From a bacterium (GTDB taxonomy: Bacteria; Auribacterota; JABMQX01): 38,765 nucleotides of DNA. The notes under the pieces are model-generated. The model was not told where the DNA came from. It ran no database searches and was given only the letters and a program-made list of their open reading frames with translations. Where the stretch lies: contig JAUYEE010000341.1 of the NCBI GenBank assembly GCA_030691545.1, positions 1-38,765 on the forward strand. The letters are read 5' to 3'. The position numbers and the translations under genes were made by a program. Below, one piece after another: positions 16,604 to 25,983 of this stretch (position 1 is its first letter; the number at the start of each line of letters is the position of its first letter).

Positions 16604-16619
16604 AGGCAGGTTGCTGCCT
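16604..16619 (+). terminator. Possible weak terminator hairpin after SBBP gene
   Basis: AGGCAG and CTGCCT form a perfect 6-bp stem with loop GTTG, starting seven bases after the stop at 16597. No T-run follows (TTAAGGGG), so intrinsic termination is uncertain. Confidence 0.35.
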
Positions 16620-16819
16620 TAAGGGGTGTGTCCTGTAGATGATCCGGAAGCCACAAAGCACTGCCGATGGGGGCGAGCGGGCGTCGAGTCGCTTCGGCTG
16701 AACGTGGACTCGCACAGGAGCACACAGAACTCATAGAGGGAGTTTCGGACGTACGGGCAAGAGAGAACCGAGAAATCATGAGAAGCCTGTGTGACCCATT
16801 GCAGCAAAGGAGGTCCTAT

Positions 16820-17233
16820 ATGGCAGTTCGAAGCAGAGTCATCACAGCGATCATTTTCGTTGCACTTGTCGTCGTAAGCCCGATTCTCAGGTCCGGCGGA
16901 GAGCAGCCATCCGGCGCGAAGAGTGAGGCAATAGCGGACTTTCTCGCGGGGCGCTTCCGGTGGCGCGTTAGCCGACCTCTGGTGACGCCGCTCCAGCGAC
17001 CGGGAGATACGCTTTATTCAGTGAAGGACCCATCCATCGTCTGTTACGGGGGGAGGTGGCATCTGTTCTGCACGATTCGAGGACAGAATCGCTCGCACCA
17101 GATCGAGTACATCACATTTGCAGATTGGAAAGAGACGGACAAGGCGAAACGATATTTGCTCACGATGCACAGCGGTTTCTTCTGCGCCCCGCAGGTCTTT
17201 TACTTCCGCCCGCACAAGAATAAGAACATATAA
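16820..17233 (+). pseudogene. 3'-truncated secreted GH62/GH43-like arabinofuranosidase
   Basis: 137 residues remain of a protein normally over 300. ATG 16820 has a strong AAGGAGG (16807-16813), and residues 1-27 form a signal peptide (VITAIIFVALVVVSPIL). The first propeller blades are present: WRVSRPLVTPLQ, then YSVKDPSIVCYGGRWHLFCT (catalytic-base-type Asp70 in KDPSIV) and the strands HQIEYITFADW and FFCAPQVFYFRPHK. This is the N-terminal pattern of GH62 and the related five-bladed propeller glycosidases. After FRPHK, where WYLIYQ would normally follow, the frame reads NKNI and stops. The transition-state stabiliser and general acid are therefore missing. Transcription and translation signals look intact, so a short dead product may still be made. 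Confidence 0.6.
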
Positions 17234-17567
17234 GAATCGGTGGCGCCCCCTTGTTCGACGAAGATATCCAGGTTCCCCTTTGCACTCGAATACCTTCTGG
17301 ACTCCTCGTCTTTCTCGACGGTCGAAACGTCTCGCCTTCACCAAAAACGCCATGTGCGTCGAGCATAATTGCGTCTTTGAGAGATCGTTGAGTGTGAAAG
17401 GACGCCCATGCGACACATATTCTGCGGTACACGGCCCAACGGGAAAAACCTCCACCATCCCAGTGTCTGGAGGTCGAGTTGTAGCCGGGCTTGTCGGGCG
17501 ACATTCTGGGGGGGCATGTGGCAGCCCTCGAGGCGCTCAGGCCCACAACTGGCATCGCCGCCACCAA
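17222..17567 (-). pseudogene. Possible decayed ORF, pseudopilin-like in appearance
   Basis: Directly behind the break in the GH62-like gene, the minus strand carries an open frame with protein-like composition. It contains CPPRMSPDKPGYN, HWDGGGFSRWAVY, SLKDAIMLDAHGVFGEGETF, SPEGIRVQRGTW and NKGAPP. The order Cys-Pro, GYN, W/G-rich turn, LKDAIMLDAHG resembles the C-terminal half of prepilin-like secreted proteins of planctomycetes (GYN ... PSxTILLADAHG). No N-terminal methylation motif, start or ribosome site is seen. The family call is weak; the fragment may also be a chance ORF. Confidence 0.25.
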
Positions 17568-17787
17568 CCTCGTCAGCGCTTCTTAATCGGCGGGAGTTGA
17601 TCGTGAGTGGACAGAAGCCGCGGGCGGTCGGTCTGGAAGGGGAGCTTGGATGCCCCTGGGGACCTTCCTGTTGTTCCGAGCCAAGCGCGTCTGCCGGCCC
17701 TCTACTCGCTGCCAGAACCACCGCACACGTCAAGCTGGTGCAAGGGAGAAGCGTCCAAAAGATTCCACCCGGCTTTGGCATCGCATT
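17568..17787. other. Intergenic remainder between relics and esterase gene
   Basis: Nothing recognisable is seen on either strand; open frames here lack family features. No terminator hairpin with a T-run was found between the convergent units. Confidence 0.35.
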
Positions 17788-18954
17788 TCAGCGTCCTTTG
17801 AGAAAGTGTTCGAGAAACGCGTACACCTGCGCATTCGACTCGATCGTCGGCGTGTGGCCGTCCCGCATGGTCATCGCGACGCGACCGGTGTGGCCCAAGA
17901 ACTCGTTTAGGGCGATGGAATGGTTCAGAGCTGTCCAGTGCTCTGGACGATCCTGGGCCCCGCCGGAGACCAGGAATGGGCGCGGGGCCATCAGAGCGTG
18001 AAGCTCGTGCAGGTCACGGCCTTCGGCGACAAGCCTCCTGTACGCACCCGTCCGCGGGTTATCTTCCTGGGGAACGCCAGGTCTGCGCTGCTTGTCGGCG
18101 GGTTGGCCGAACTCGTAACCCAAGTACCACTTCTCCCAGTAGTTGGCGTTGGGGTCCTTCTCATTCCAGACGATACCCGGATCAATCCAGACTGCACAGG
18201 CGAACTTGTCGTAGAGGCACGAGGCGAACATAGCCCACTTGCCGCCGAAGGAGAGCCCGACCACGCCGATCCGCTGGGGGTCCACCTCGGGCATTTTGGC
18301 CAAGGCGTTGTAGCAGTTGGCAGCCGCGTACGCCAGGCATGACAATGGTTGGATCCCGGTCTCTTTCTCCGAAGGGCGGGCGTTCTCCTGGCTGATTTCG
18401 CCCGTTTCTCCTCCGATACACAACGTCACGAAGCCGCGTTTAGCGAGTTGATGTCCAAAGTCCACGTTGCCCCTGGCTTTCTCCGACAGCCCGGCGCTGT
18501 CGCCGGAATTGTACCAGGTCACCAGGACCGCTGGGAACGGCCCCCGGCCGTCTGGGACAAGCAGGTACTGCGTCGAGGCGAAACGATCGGGAGCGAACTC
18601 CACCTGCACCCTGTGCCGCGTGAAGTTCTCGACATGCTCCTTCTCGAGATACTTGACCCGTGGTGTCTCAACGAGGGCCGGCCATGGGCCCATAACCCTG
18701 TGCCAGTACTTCAGGATCTCTTCGCGTCGTCGCGGCCAGTCCTGCTGCGTCTTCACCAGAGTACCATCGTCGAACGTCATCAACGAACGATAGTCGCCGA
18801 GCCTGCCCTTGTACTGTTCCGGCGGCGCAAAGAACTTCTCCATCTCCGACCAGGGGATGGGAACATCCTGCCCCAAGGCAACGGATCGCGTGCCCGCACC
18901 TCCACAAGCCAGGACAATAGCCAAAACCGCAATCGCGCCCTTTCCGAGGCTCAT
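17788..18954 (-). CDS. Secreted alpha/beta-hydrolase, acetyl-xylan-esterase-like
   Basis: 388 residues. ATG 18954 has AAAGGAG (complement at 18963-18969) eight bases away and opens a signal peptide (AIAVLAIVLACGGAG). An ATG at 18984 with GGGAGGAG four bases off is an alternative and would add ten residues. Strand PAVLVTWYNSGD (141-152) leads to the nucleophile elbow GLSFGG with Ser235. Candidate acid Asp335 lies in SGGAQDRPEHW and His367 in RDGHTPT, giving a Ser-Asp-His triad in the right order. ALMAPRPFLVSG is typical of the acetyl-xylan-esterase/glucuronoyl-esterase-like group (AXE1 or CE15 relatives). Removal of acetyl or uronate esters from plant or algal glycans is inferred. It is the last gene of Array B, convergent with the truncated GH62-like gene. 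Confidence 0.75.
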   Translation of the reverse strand: MSLGKGAIAVLAIVLACGGAGTRSVALGQDVPIPWSEMEKFFAPPEQYKGRLGDYRSLMTFDDGTLVKTQQDWPRRREEILKYWHRVMGPWPALVETPRVKYLEKEHVENFTRHRVQVEFAPDRFASTQYLLVPDGRGPFPAVLVTWYNSGDSAGLSEKARGNVDFGHQLAKRGFVTLCIGGETGEISQENARPSEKETGIQPLSCLAYAAANCYNALAKMPEVDPQRIGVVGLSFGGKWAMFASCLYDKFACAVWIDPGIVWNEKDPNANYWEKWYLGYEFGQPADKQRRPGVPQEDNPRTGAYRRLVAEGRDLHELHALMAPRPFLVSGGAQDRPEHWTALNHSIALNEFLGHTGRVAMTMRDGHTPTIESNAQVYAFLEHFLKGR

Positions 18955-18985
18955 GACTCTTGCTCCTTTGTTTGTAGCTTGCATT

Positions 18986-19217
18986 TCACTCCTCCCTGCC
19001 CGGTGAGTTGTGGTCCCGGCCTGCGGGACCATAGCGCTTAACATCGAGGACGAGCGCGGTGTTCTCGGGCCCCACGGCGTCGCCATTTCTGCCTGCGGTC
19101 CTCGCCAGCGCTGAACGAAACAAAGGCCGGGCCGGCGAAAAGCGCCGTAAAGAGGCGGCCGCGTCGATCAACGGCCGCCCGAAGAGCGAATGAAAACGGG
19201 GCAACCGGCACGCTCAT
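18986..19217 (-). pseudogene. Possible frameshifted small secreted-protein relic
   Basis: ATG 19217 is preceded by AAAGG and opens MSVPVAPFSFALRAAVDRRG, then becomes Arg-rich. A second frame over the last third reads NGDAVGPENTALVLDVKRYG and ends at TGA 18988-18986, within the ribosome site of the next gene. The second stretch looks protein-like. A frameshift near 19085 joining the two would explain both. No family was recognised and confidence is low. Confidence 0.22.
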
Positions 19218-19253
19218 CGCAGTTGTGCCTTTCATCCTTGGGTCCATGGGGTG

Positions 19254-22200
19254 TCAGTTCGGTCCTGCACCACCCACGACAACTTGGACGACAGTGGCCT
19301 CCGTGGAAAGGCGAGTGACGCCGTTAGTCAGGTTGGTACCGTCGGTGACCCAGAGGGCCCAGTCGCAGGTGGCGTCCGGCGGCGTGAAAGTCGAGGTGCC
19401 GGAGGAGACGCCGAAGGATGTCCCCAGGGGAGCATTCGGGTCTCGAGGGTTGAACCAGCGCCCGGTCAGACCGGTTCCAGTCACACTGAGCGTGAAGGAA
19501 CCGGTAGTGCTGTAAGCCAGATAGTGGTGGCCGCTCTCGGCGAGGCAGAACCGCGAGGAGCCGCCGCCCTGGACGAGTCCGTTGGAAGGTCCCATGCGCT
19601 GGAACGGGATTCGGCTCTGAGCCAAGAAACGCTGGAAGGCTTTGAGGTCGGTGCCGGTTCCGGTGCCCGCCGCGCCCGCACAAAAGGCGGCCCACATGTT
19701 GCCCCGAATCCTCGCGTCGCTGTCTGTCCGGTTGCTGCCGAGTTCGTCTGCCAGAACGGGGAGCCCGTGGGCGCGCAGGCTGATCACGTAGCTGTTGACC
19801 GCGTCGGGATTGGCGTCGTTGCCGTCCTGAGACGCGATATAGGCCGGCCAGGTCTCCCCGGCGAAGGCCCAGGGAGTGCCCGCCCAGTCGTGAACAGAGA
19901 GAAGCCGTTTCCAGGGGTTGTGCTCCTGGATGAACTTGCCCGCCTCGTTGACCTCCGTCTTGCTCCAGGCCTCCTGCCACTCGAAACAGAGGACGTACCA
20001 CACGTGACTGAAAGCTGAGGTGCGCGCCATCGCGTAGCGCATGAATCGCTTGCGGTCAGCCATGGGAAGGCGCCCGTAGTTGCCGGGCTTCCCGTCCTCG
20101 AAGAGACTGATGTAGGCCGACAGCCCGGTGTCCTTCATGCGCTGCAAATAACCGTCGTAGAGCTTCCATCGCCCCAGGTCCATCTTGGTCTTGTCGCTGT
20201 TGGCGGCGGTACCGAGCCACGGCGTCACAATTTCCGAGTATTCCCCGGAGGGGTCCGAACGGTTAGACATGTAGATCATGTACTTGTTGGCCGTGTGGAA
20301 GTCGCGGTGACGCGCGATGATCGCGTCGCGCTGGGCATCGGTCACCGTCTCGCCGAGGTACGACCAGAGGGGAAGGCCGCTGGCGTGATCGAGGAAATTC
20401 CCCACGGGAAAAAAGAAATCCCCGTCTTGCAGACGGAAATACCTCCCCTGCGCCGCCAAACCTCCGAGGTCGCCGCTCTCGATGCAGTCGAACTGCCCGC
20501 TCAGGCCCGCCAGCCCGCCGTCGGGGGCGTCGCCCGGCACCGTGCGCCACGTCCAGCGCACCGTCTGGTAGGGACACAGGCGCACCTTCCACGTCCGGCC
20601 GGTTTGCCCTCCGTTGCCATCTCCGTCGTAGAACCCCTCGACCCCAAAGATGCGGCCCGCCGGGTCGGTGACCTCCAGCTTGAGAAGGTACGTGTCGAAC
20701 GGGTTCGCCGGAGTCCCCGCCGCCGTGAAGATGAGTTCCAGCATCTTGTGCTTGCCCACGCTGGGCGCCGCCTGGGCCGGTGCGGACCCCGTGTCAGCCA
20801 GGGCGGCCACCGGCTTCTGCTTCGACGCCGCTGGATGGGGGCGCGGACCGACCGCCGAGAAGTCCCACGGCTCAAAACTTATCTGCGCTGCAGGGGACCC
20901 TGGGCGCAGCCTGAAATCGCCTTTCTCCGGGTCTACAAACAAGGGATCTGCTATGACGCTATTCTTATCCTGGCCCGCTGCCTGCCACTCGGCGAAGCTC
21001 TTGTTGCCGAAGAGAACCGGTTTGCCGGAGGCATTCCAGTAAAGGTTGCGATCAAACGTACAAACGTCCCGCCCATAGTGCACGATGCCATAATCTCCAA
21101 CGGCCTTCCCCTCCAGGTAGTAGATGAGGTTGCGCTGGAACGTTAGCTCGAAGCCGCCTATGCCGCCGCGATCTACTTGAGCGATGCTATTCAAGGCGAG
21201 GATGTTGTTCTCCGCCGCAATAGTCCGGCTGTGGTGCGCGAACAACGCGCCATCCTGGCAGCGATAGACGAGGTTGTTCTGAATCAGAACCTCGTGGCTC
21301 CCTTCATCGGTGTAGATTCCCCAGCCACCGTAGTCCCGTCGCGAGACATCATGCACCAGGTTATAACGGATGCGAGTGCCGGGCGTGCTGCAGGTGTAGA
21401 TGCCGCCCATGTCGCTGAGCATGCCCTGGCCGACGTCGTGAATGTGATTGTACTCGACGACATTGCTCTGGGCGTGGTTTACCCCAAAGTCCTGGACGGA
21501 GCCCACGGAGATACCCGAGTAGAACAAGTCGTAAATGTGGTTGTGAATGACTTTGTTATCGGCATTGTCTCCCACAAACACGCCAACCGCTTCCGGAGTA
21601 AACCGCCCGCAGCGGGCGATTTCGTTGTCTGCCACTGTAATTCGCTGACTGTGCGGGCCTTGCGGCATGGCGGCCTTGCGCTGGAGTCCCCGCTCGGTCA
21701 GTCGGCCAGACCCGTCCGTTTCCCACGAGAAAAAGTGGCCGATCCGGATTCCGCCGGCGCCGATATCGGTGATCTGGTTGCGCGCGATCTCGATGTCCGC
21801 GCAGCCCACGCCTACTTCGATGCCGTAGTTGCCGATGTGTTCAATGCCGCCGTCGGTGACGGCGCATCGTTCCGCGTAATCAAACAGCAGGGCGCCGGGC
21901 ACTTCGATTCCGGCCTGCAGCGACGAGGCATAGTCGGCCGGCGGCTGCCATTCCGTATGCGCAAAGATGAGACCTTCAAAACGGACATCGTGGATGGGGG
22001 CGTCCGCGCGCCCCACCACGCGCACCACCTGCGGTAGTCGCGGCGCGACGATCTCGGCCGACAGCATCTCCTCTCCCGGCCGCGGCAGATAGTAGAGCTT
22101 TCCTTGGGGTCGGTCGAGATACCACTGGCCCGGAGTGTCCAGGGCCTCGAAGACGTTCTCCACCCAGTAAGTCCCGGGCTGGCTTCCCGAGAGGAGAGCA

Positions 22201-22985
22201 AACAGACTCGGGCGGTCGAAGGTGACTGTGCGCGTCTGCTCGCTGACGCTCTCGATCGGCAGCCGGTTGTCCAGCCACCGCGTGATTCCCACAATTTCCA
22301 CATCCCGCAAATTGTGCCAAGTAGGCACAATGTTGCCCGGCATGTAAACGAACTGCTTCGTCGGACTCCTGAGAAAGTCGCCAGTATAGCCCGGCAGGGA
22401 CTCGATGTGGTATTCCCCCCCTTTCGGCAGCCTTGTCCGCGGGCGACGGGCGCCGTTGACAAAAAGTTGCCGGAAACGCCATTGGCCTTGCTTCACCTCG
22501 GGAATGCTCACCACCCAGGCCTTGCGACCATTGACTTCGCCCCAACGACCGCCCTCAAGGCGGCGTCCTCCGCTGATGACGACCTTCTCTCCCCGCGCCG
22601 CCGCATAAACGACTGGCGCGCCCTCCGTGCCCGAATCCTCTGGACCGAACTCCAGCGACGAGTCGAGATAATAAGTCCCACCGCGCAGTACGACACGCAC
22701 GCGCCGCGGCTCCTTCTGCGTCTTGAGCAACGCCCGAACAGCGTCACGAGCGCGCGCCGCCGTCGCAAAGGGCCCGTCGTTCTCGCCTGGATCGGCTCTT
22801 TTCCCCGACCACGTATCCCTTCCCTGCGGAGAGACAAAGAAACCCGCCGCTGCCGGTCCCGCACCCAGGGTCGCGGCCACTCCCAACCTGCAAAGCCGAG
22901 CACACGCCGTCGCGAGCAGAAAGTTCAGTCGGACGGTGGCGATCATCGAGTTAGGCCTAAGGAATAGGATTACCGGCCAGTTCAT
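19254..22985 (-). CDS. Secreted fusion: parallel beta-helix plus DUF5060/GH5-clan glycosidase
   Basis: 1243 residues. ATG 22985 has GGAAGG at 22991-22996; an ATG 13 codons in has no site. Signal about 15-47. Residues 48-115 (FFVSPQGRDTWSGK, RVVLRGGTYYLDSSL) open a right-handed beta-helix that runs to about 700 and ends with the standard VDPEKGDFRLRPGSPA (684-699). A Pro/Ala linker (about 715-745) follows. Then come a DUF5060 sandwich (748-835: VEGFYDGDGNGG, WKVRLCP), a barrel with acid/base Glu1002 (CFEWQEAW) and nucleophile Glu1091 (PVLADELGS), and a C-terminal beta domain (HHYLAYSTTGSF...). The two halves correspond to separate genes elsewhere in the window. One chain may bind or cut a backbone and trim it. 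It lies 66 bases after the GH123-like gene, in Array B. Confidence 0.82.
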   Translation of the reverse strand: MNWPVILFLRPNSMIATVRLNFLLATACARLCRLGVAATLGAGPAAAGFFVSPQGRDTWSGKRADPGENDGPFATAARARDAVRALLKTQKEPRRVRVVLRGGTYYLDSSLEFGPEDSGTEGAPVVYAAARGEKVVISGGRRLEGGRWGEVNGRKAWVVSIPEVKQGQWRFRQLFVNGARRPRTRLPKGGEYHIESLPGYTGDFLRSPTKQFVYMPGNIVPTWHNLRDVEIVGITRWLDNRLPIESVSEQTRTVTFDRPSLFALLSGSQPGTYWVENVFEALDTPGQWYLDRPQGKLYYLPRPGEEMLSAEIVAPRLPQVVRVVGRADAPIHDVRFEGLIFAHTEWQPPADYASSLQAGIEVPGALLFDYAERCAVTDGGIEHIGNYGIEVGVGCADIEIARNQITDIGAGGIRIGHFFSWETDGSGRLTERGLQRKAAMPQGPHSQRITVADNEIARCGRFTPEAVGVFVGDNADNKVIHNHIYDLFYSGISVGSVQDFGVNHAQSNVVEYNHIHDVGQGMLSDMGGIYTCSTPGTRIRYNLVHDVSRRDYGGWGIYTDEGSHEVLIQNNLVYRCQDGALFAHHSRTIAAENNILALNSIAQVDRGGIGGFELTFQRNLIYYLEGKAVGDYGIVHYGRDVCTFDRNLYWNASGKPVLFGNKSFAEWQAAGQDKNSVIADPLFVDPEKGDFRLRPGSPAAQISFEPWDFSAVGPRPHPAASKQKPVAALADTGSAPAQAAPSVGKHKMLELIFTAAGTPANPFDTYLLKLEVTDPAGRIFGVEGFYDGDGNGGQTGRTWKVRLCPYQTVRWTWRTVPGDAPDGGLAGLSGQFDCIESGDLGGLAAQGRYFRLQDGDFFFPVGNFLDHASGLPLWSYLGETVTDAQRDAIIARHRDFHTANKYMIYMSNRSDPSGEYSEIVTPWLGTAANSDKTKMDLGRWKLYDGYLQRMKDTGLSAYISLFEDGKPGNYGRLPMADRKRFMRYAMARTSAFSHVWYVLCFEWQEAWSKTEVNEAGKFIQEHNPWKRLLSVHDWAGTPWAFAGETWPAYIASQDGNDANPDAVNSYVISLRAHGLPVLADELGSNRTDSDARIRGNMWAAFCAGAAGTGTGTDLKAFQRFLAQSRIPFQRMGPSNGLVQGGGSSRFCLAESGHHYLAYSTTGSFTLSVTGTGLTGRWFNPRDPNAPLGTSFGVSSGTSTFTPPDATCDWALWVTDGTNLTNGVTRLSTEATVVQVVVGGAGPN

Positions 22986-23051
22986 TCGGGCCTTCCAGCG
23001 AGTAGCTGTGCATGTAATGCGTGGTTTCCTTTCTTCCGACCTGCCGCCCCA

Positions 23052-25859
23052 TCAGTAGAGCGGCCCGGCGTGCGTCGTGACGGGCTGCGCCGACTCCGAA
23101 CATTTCTTGCCCTCGGCGTCCCGTATCGTCAGCCGCAGCGTGTAGGCTCCTGGCTCGATCGTCGGCAGGGTCAAGGCTATCCGGTGTGGGGCCGATAGGT
23201 CCTGCCGGGCCTCGGCGCGCACCGTGCCCCCTGCTCCCTCCAGCGTGGCTGCTACCGTGTAGCTTCCTTTCGCGACATTACCGGTGCCGATTATGTCGAA
23301 GGCGAATGCCAGCGTCCGACGGGGCAGCAGCACGTGGCGCGGCGCGTCAATCCCCCCGATCACCGGCGTCGTGAGCCGCAGGAGCGACACCTCTCCCACG
23401 TCGAAGATGAGCCGCGTCCTGTGCGCGTAGTCGTGCTCGGAGACGTAGAGTTGCACGCGGCTGACCGACTTCCACGGCTCCGCCCCCGCTTCCGCCGCCG
23501 ACATCATCTGCTTCACGGGGAATCGGAGGGGGACCCACACGCGCTGCTCGCCGCCAAGGTCCACCGTTGTCTCATAGAGCGCGGTCTTCTTTCCGTGCGA
23601 CGAGATGACCAACCCGACCGGCGTGTGGTCGTCGGCCACTTCGTCGCGGTTGGAGTCAATCCGAATCCAGAACGCGAGGGTGTCGTACCGGCTCATGTCG
23701 AGTTCGCCGGGCTTGAAGTCCCGCCCCACCCGAGGCCAGCCAACTGGGTACTTCCCGCCCTCGCCGCCGTCGTTCTTGTGATCGATCCCGACCGTCCATC
23801 GCAGTCCGATCTTGCCCGCGTGCCGCGCTGGCTCTGCGACCTCCGTTTTCCCCTCCGCGGTCCCGCTCTTCCAGCCAGCGAAACTGCCGCCGAGATCGAG
23901 GGTCTCAAGGCTCCCCGCGCGCTCGGCCGTCTCGTAGGGCGAGGGGGTCTCCGCGGCGAGCCTCGGCCGGGCGGATGCGGCGACCAAGACCGAGGGGGCA
24001 ATCGCCTTTCCCGTGGCGGGGTATTCGAGCAGCCGCACGGTCTGGGCCGCCAGACACCACCGGACGGCGTCAAACTCCTCCGACGGCCACATGCCGTCGG
24101 CCAGGTACTTCGGCTGGACGCTGATGGCGTCCCACGTCTCTTGGAGAAGGCGCCGCCCCTCGCTGACCGCGGCAAGGCACGCCGGATCCTTCGATCCCTC
24201 GCGCTCGACGATCGCCTGCTGGAGCGTATAGAGGTAGCGAGCATCGTCATACCCCTCCCGGAAACACGACCAATAGACCGCAGGGATGACCTCGCCGTCG
24301 TCGTCCACCCGCTGCCCGCATCCGGAGTATCGGCCGCGGAGGTAGTCGAAGGGGTCCGGGTCGGACGGCCAGCTCCAGTGCCAAGGGATCAGCGTGGTGT
24401 ATCCGCTGCGCCAGAAGCCGAATCCGTAGGTCATCCGCCCGCCCTTGCACATCGTGCGGCGGTCCTTGATCTCGCAGGCGTTATGATTCGGGTAGCACCA
24501 GTACTCGTACCGGTTCTGAGAGACGATGCGGTCGTAGGGCACGGAATAGGGCTGAGAGCACCAGACATCGAGGTACGGGGCGTAGTCGGCGGCGTCGGCC
24601 CCGATGGGATCCTTGGTCGCGTAGGTCCGTAGGCCCGCGGCTTTCACCGCGGCGTAGACCTTGGCGCCGAACTCCTTGCAGGAGGCGTCAACCTCGTCGA
24701 TCGGGCAGCAGATGAACTCCGGCCAGCCCTTGGCCCCGCGCTCCATCTCGAACGTCCGGAAGAGTTCGGTGACACGGTCGTAGAAGGCCGGCGGGGGCAT
24801 TGGGTTGACCCGCCAGTGGTTCTCGCGCTTCCCGCCGGGCGTGGTGTCGCGGTAGATCCGGGCGATGACGTTGTCCGCAGTAACCGGCGCCGGCCCCTTC
24901 AGGCCGGCGGCCAGCATTCGCTCGAGTTCGCCCGCCTCTGAGAGGACGATCCGCTTGCCGTCCTCGCAGCCCAGGTAGAGCGTCGGCAGCATGTCCAGGC
25001 CATAGTTGACCATCGCCTGGTAGTCCTTGTCCGCGGCCTGGCGGATGAAGGCCTCGTCACGCCCCTTGTAGAGGACTTTGTTCCGCGCGTAGAAGTAAAC
25101 CGAGAGGTGCTTGCGCGGGTCCTTCTGAAGCCGGAAGCCGAGAACGCGGAGCGCCAGCGGAATCTCCACGGCCTGCCCGAAGCCGTCGTCCCAGACGGCG
25201 ACGGTGCCGCGGTACAGGCCGGGCTTCGCGTCGTCCGGGACGTGGACTGTCAGCCAGTACCACTGGCACTCGCCTGCGGGCGAGGTGTGAACCGTTACCT
25301 GCTCGAGGAGTTCCGGCACACGGCGATATGTGTTGAGCGTGGTGTACGCCGGGTATCCGACGTTCCAGTAGGTGGCGAGGCTCACATCAATGCGGCTGGC
25401 GGGAATCTCGCCCGAGGGAGATGTGAGCGACAGAACCCGGACCTTCAGGTTCTGGAGGGGGCGCACGGGATACAGGGCGAACGTGACGGGCTCGAACTCG
25501 CCGGGCGCCGCGAACACGACCAGCGCCTCGAGCCGCTCGTGGGGAAGGGGGTGGGTGTTGGGATAGACGCTTTCCGTGAGGGGACGCTGGAAGAGAAGGT
25601 ATCCCCGCTGCTTCTCCGGTTCCGTGAGGACCGGCTCCGGGGCGTTCTCGTCGAAGGGGATCTCCTTCGCGCCGTCCGGTACCGTCGGCTGCAGGCGTGA
25701 GCGCCGCTCGACGGCGCCCTCGGCCGGTTTGGGGCCGAGCCGGAGGGGCGGCAGTTCTGCCGGCACCGCAGCTCCGGCCGCGCCGGCGGCCAAGAGCAGT
25801 ATGCCGCACAGAAAGGCGGGCCGCGGATCTCCGCGCCAGAACGCTGAGCGATGTGCCAC
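23052..25859 (-). CDS. Secreted DUF4091 / GH123-like glycosidase with C-terminal beta domains
   Basis: 935 residues. GTG 25859 is chosen because GGAGG (25866-25870) lies six bases before it and a compact signal peptide follows (FLCGILLLAAGAAGAA). Upstream ATGs would put 39 or more residues before the hydrophobic core. Residues 95-240 are the beta-sandwich that precedes GH123/DUF4091 barrels (PGEFEPVTFALYP...). The barrel, about 250-560, contains FICCPIDEVD with Asp388-Glu389, the adjacent acid pair used by GH123 beta-N-acetylgalactosaminidases for substrate-assisted cleavage. DUF4091 proper is seen in WRSGYTTLIPWHWSWPSDPD...REGYDDARYLYTL. Residues 655-830 look like a carbohydrate-binding jelly roll and 830-935 an Ig-like domain. 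The hexosaminidase role is inferred; many DUF4091 proteins are uncharacterised. Confidence 0.82.
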   Translation of the reverse strand: MAHRSAFWRGDPRPAFLCGILLLAAGAAGAAVPAELPPLRLGPKPAEGAVERRSRLQPTVPDGAKEIPFDENAPEPVLTEPEKQRGYLLFQRPLTESVYPNTHPLPHERLEALVVFAAPGEFEPVTFALYPVRPLQNLKVRVLSLTSPSGEIPASRIDVSLATYWNVGYPAYTTLNTYRRVPELLEQVTVHTSPAGECQWYWLTVHVPDDAKPGLYRGTVAVWDDGFGQAVEIPLALRVLGFRLQKDPRKHLSVYFYARNKVLYKGRDEAFIRQAADKDYQAMVNYGLDMLPTLYLGCEDGKRIVLSEAGELERMLAAGLKGPAPVTADNVIARIYRDTTPGGKRENHWRVNPMPPPAFYDRVTELFRTFEMERGAKGWPEFICCPIDEVDASCKEFGAKVYAAVKAAGLRTYATKDPIGADAADYAPYLDVWCSQPYSVPYDRIVSQNRYEYWCYPNHNACEIKDRRTMCKGGRMTYGFGFWRSGYTTLIPWHWSWPSDPDPFDYLRGRYSGCGQRVDDDGEVIPAVYWSCFREGYDDARYLYTLQQAIVEREGSKDPACLAAVSEGRRLLQETWDAISVQPKYLADGMWPSEEFDAVRWCLAAQTVRLLEYPATGKAIAPSVLVAASARPRLAAETPSPYETAERAGSLETLDLGGSFAGWKSGTAEGKTEVAEPARHAGKIGLRWTVGIDHKNDGGEGGKYPVGWPRVGRDFKPGELDMSRYDTLAFWIRIDSNRDEVADDHTPVGLVISSHGKKTALYETTVDLGGEQRVWVPLRFPVKQMMSAAEAGAEPWKSVSRVQLYVSEHDYAHRTRLIFDVGEVSLLRLTTPVIGGIDAPRHVLLPRRTLAFAFDIIGTGNVAKGSYTVAATLEGAGGTVRAEARQDLSAPHRIALTLPTIEPGAYTLRLTIRDAEGKKCSESAQPVTTHAGPLY

Positions 25860-25865
25860 GGCGAT

Positions 25866-25870
25866 CCTCC
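25866..25870 (-). promoter_or_regulatory. Ribosome binding site supporting the GTG start at 25859
   Basis: GGAGG on the minus strand, six bases before GTG 25859. It outweighs upstream in-frame ATGs, which are followed by a long non-hydrophobic stretch. Confidence 0.65.
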
Positions 25871-25983
25871 AGAATTCCTTTCTTTCACAGGTTGACTGAT
25901 TCCTCCAGACAACTCTTGCGATGCTGTTTCTCATGTTGTGGTCCTCGTTTGTCATGCGCCCATGGTGCCAGGAACTCGTCCAT

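Noticed and set aside
17338..17781. 147-codon minus-strand frame with a hydrophobic start
   Set aside because: There is no ribosome site, the composition is low in protein-like character, and the more convincing conserved-looking motifs lie in another frame of the same stretch.
23334..24632. 432-codon open frame antisense to the GH123-like gene
   Set aside because: The sense strand holds DUF4091 motifs and the D-E pair; the antisense frame has no recognisable features.
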